21,744 nt of DNA from a virus, in IMG/VR virus record IMGVR_UViG_3300027985_000977, positions 1 through 21,744 of that record; one strand, 5' to 3'. Made by a program: the position numbers and the translations under genes. This document shows, in pieces, positions 21,056 to 21,744 of the stretch; position 1 is the stretch's first letter; every line of letters starts with the position of its first letter. The notes beneath the pieces were generated by a model. It was not told the DNA's origin. It ran no database searches and worked only from the letters and a program-made list of their open reading frames with translations.

Positions 21056-21084
21056 ATCTTACCCGGCGGCCGACACCACGTCAA
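21056..21084 (-). promoter_or_regulatory. Minus-strand promoter candidate TTGACG-17-TAAGAT
   Basis: On the minus strand TTGACG (21084-21079), a 17-base spacer and TAAGAT (21061-21056) give a good sigma70-type match (five of six and four of six). It would start near 21049 and read toward the terminator at 21012-20981. No ORF with a ribosome binding site follows, so the product would be a short RNA. Confidence 0.4.
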
Positions 21085-21100
21085 GCCCTGACGCGAGAAG
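21083..21100 (+). repeat. 18-bp direct repeat, copy 2
   Basis: Identical to 20968-20985. Here it is non-coding, overlaps the start of the minus-strand -35 box (21084-21079), and forms the left arm of a hairpin: GACGCG(A)GAAG at 21090-21100 pairs with CTTCCGCGTC at 21110-21119 with one bulged A. Confidence 0.9.
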
Positions 21101-21145
21101 GGCCCGGCGCTTCCGCGTCGAGCCCTCCCCTAGCCGAGCTGTCGC

Positions 21146-21199
21146 CCCATCAGGATTGATGTTGCCCGGACAACCTACCCGATGGGCGGGCGGTGTCAA
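21146..21199 (-). promoter_or_regulatory. Palindromic operator-like site with second minus-strand promoter candidate
   Basis: 21161-21174 (GTTGCCCGGACAAC) is a palindrome at 12 of 14 positions. It overlaps the -10 box (TAGGTT, 21177-21172) of a minus-strand promoter candidate whose -35 is a perfect TTGACA (21199-21194) at 16 bases. A perfect CATCA/TGATG repeat (21148-21161) and an outer CCCATC/GATGGG stem (21146-21151 with 21181-21186) surround it. It may be an operator or simply a terminator-like structure for the minus-strand operon. The whole gene-free stretch 20977-21210 shows nothing else I recognise. Confidence 0.3.
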
Positions 21200-21210
21200 G
21201 GGCTACCTCT

Positions 21211-21402
21211 TCACCAGTCAATCCTCCCGGTCTCTCTGAGCCAGACGAGGACCTGCCAGGCGGTCCCGGTGAAGACCACCTCGTCGCCCTGCAGGATCTC
21301 CTTCGCGTACGGGCCGGCCGTCCTCGACTCCGGGTCACGGTGGCGCAGGCCCAGGGCGAGCAGGAGGTCGCGGAGGGGGAGGTGGCGCAGTAGGTCGCTC
21401 AC
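21211..21402 (-). CDS. Small hypothetical protein, 63 aa
   Basis: This minus-strand ORF would start at GTG 21402, overlapping the stop of the preceding gene as GTGA, and encodes 63 residues: 'VSDLLRHLPLRDLLLALGLRHRD', then 'AGPYAKEILQGDEVVFTGTAWQVLVWLRETGRIDW'. An upstream in-frame GTG at 21432 would add ten residues and has GGAGG downstream of it rather than upstream, so it is less likely. The product looks soluble, with a helix then a beta/helix part. I do not recognise it. It is the last gene of the minus-strand unit and converges with the late operon. Confidence 0.55.
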   Translation of the reverse strand: MSDLLRHLPLRDLLLALGLRHRDPESRTAGPYAKEILQGDEVVFTGTAWQVLVWLRETGRIDW

Positions 21403-21716
21403 AGTTCGAACCCGTCCATGGCCTCCAGGCACCGGCAGCAGGGCGCAGCGAGGTGGCAGTTGCAGTCGGCTGGCGGTGCGTACTTCTCTCCGGCCCAGCG
21501 CACGACGCGCCAGCGCGGCGAGTAGTCCCCGGTGCGCCGGCGCTCGGCGCCGTCCTTTGGTGCATCGGGGTCGAAGTACTCCTGCCAGGTCCCGTCATCC
21601 TCTCGGCGGAGAAGCAGCGGGTCTCCGTCCTCATCCACCGACCACCACTCCGAGGAGTCGTTCGGCTCGGTCCTCTGCTCCCCCAGGGTGCACTCGCTCA
21701 TCCAGTCGCTGTTCAT
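21399..21716 (-). CDS. Acidic Cys-cluster hypothetical protein, 105 aa
   Basis: This minus-strand gene starts at ATG 21716 with AAAGGAGA six to seven bases upstream. The N-terminal 60 residues are acidic and Trp-containing ('SSEWWSVDEDGDPLLLRREDDGTWQEYFD'). The middle has 'PRWRVVRWAGEKYAPP'. The end holds a cluster Cys85-X-Cys87-His88 and Cys93-Cys94-X-Cys96, which could bind a metal. No family is recognised. Small acidic proteins of this sort are common in early phage operons. Its stop overlaps the GTG of the next gene. Confidence 0.65.
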   Translation of the reverse strand: MNSDWMSECTLGEQRTEPNDSSEWWSVDEDGDPLLLRREDDGTWQEYFDPDAPKDGAERRRTGDYSPRWRVVRWAGEKYAPPADCNCHLAAPCCRCLEAMDGFEL

Positions 21717-21744
21717 CGTCCATCTCCTTTGGCCGCCTTGATGC
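21713..21744 (-). CDS. C-terminal end of an upstream minus-strand gene, partial
   Basis: Reading leftward from the window edge, one frame gives 'IKAAKGDGR' followed by TGA (21715-21713) overlapping the ATG of the 105-aa gene. The basic, helical tail and the ATGA junction fit a co-transcribed upstream gene. Only nine codons are visible, so its function cannot be judged. Confidence 0.4.
   Translation of the reverse strand, partial: IKAAKGDGR

Noticed and set aside
21056-21084. Minus-strand ORF reading across 21084-20782 as a small gene
   Set aside because: There is no RBS, the sequence is Arg/Pro/Ser low complexity and it runs antisense into the last lysis gene.
1-21744. CRISPR arrays, tRNA genes, insertion sequences, integrase or att sites
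   Set aside because: I looked for regular repeats, tRNA-like folds and transposase or integrase motifs and saw none in this window.

Overview
The window is a very GC-rich segment of a tailed phage (or prophage) genome with a contractile, myovirus-type tail. The best functional match from memory is the compact 'minimal myophage' plan: DUF2184-type capsid, DUF3383-type sheath, DUF3277-type tube, a G/GT chaperone, a short tape measure, a Pam3-plug-like baseplate protein, a Gp138-type spike, gp25, gpJ-like and DUF2612-type wedges. Spanin-like genes in the lysis cassette point to a Gram-negative host. The host genus cannot be read from the sequence. All family names here are recalled from sequence patterns; no database search was run.

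Layout on the + strand. Positions 1-1663 hold a head decoration (structural cement) protein, cut by the window edge, and the major capsid protein. Positions 1796-4031 hold a small unknown gene and the connector, neck and tail-completion genes. Positions 4059-8041 hold sheath, tube, a tail chaperone with a clear -1 frameshift site (T TTT TTC at 6114-6120), and the tape measure. Positions 8050-13601 hold the baseplate: Dit-like protein, an enlarged plug protein, hub, spike, a 90-aa unknown, gp25, gpJ-like wedge and DUF2612-type wedge. Positions 13611-17679 hold the fibre/adhesin region: a putative seven-bladed propeller protein, then three genes whose products begin with Sec-type signal peptides.

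From about 17676 the content becomes accessory and lytic: an Acb2/Tad1-like cyclic-nucleotide sponge (anti-CBASS/anti-Thoeris type) with its own candidate promoter, a Trp-rich 44-aa ORF, a 98-aa unknown, a Cys-His-Asn endolysin, a TM/coiled-coil protein, a multi-TM holin candidate, an i-spanin-like gene, and an overlapping gene with signal peptide and C-terminal TM. A strong hairpin terminator closes the operon at 20981-21012. A 234-base gene-free stretch follows, with an 18-bp direct repeat, hairpins and promoter-like sequences on the minus strand. Two small minus-strand genes and the end of a third converge on it, probably from an early or regulatory operon.

The + strand genes are almost contiguous, with many ATGA/GTGA overlaps, so most are probably co-transcribed and translationally coupled. 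Stable hairpins sit a few bases before the Shine-Dalgarno of the capsid, sheath and tube genes. Stop-codon use switches from mostly TAG (virion block) to only TGA (signal-peptide, accessory and lysis block), which suggests a module boundary near 14880.
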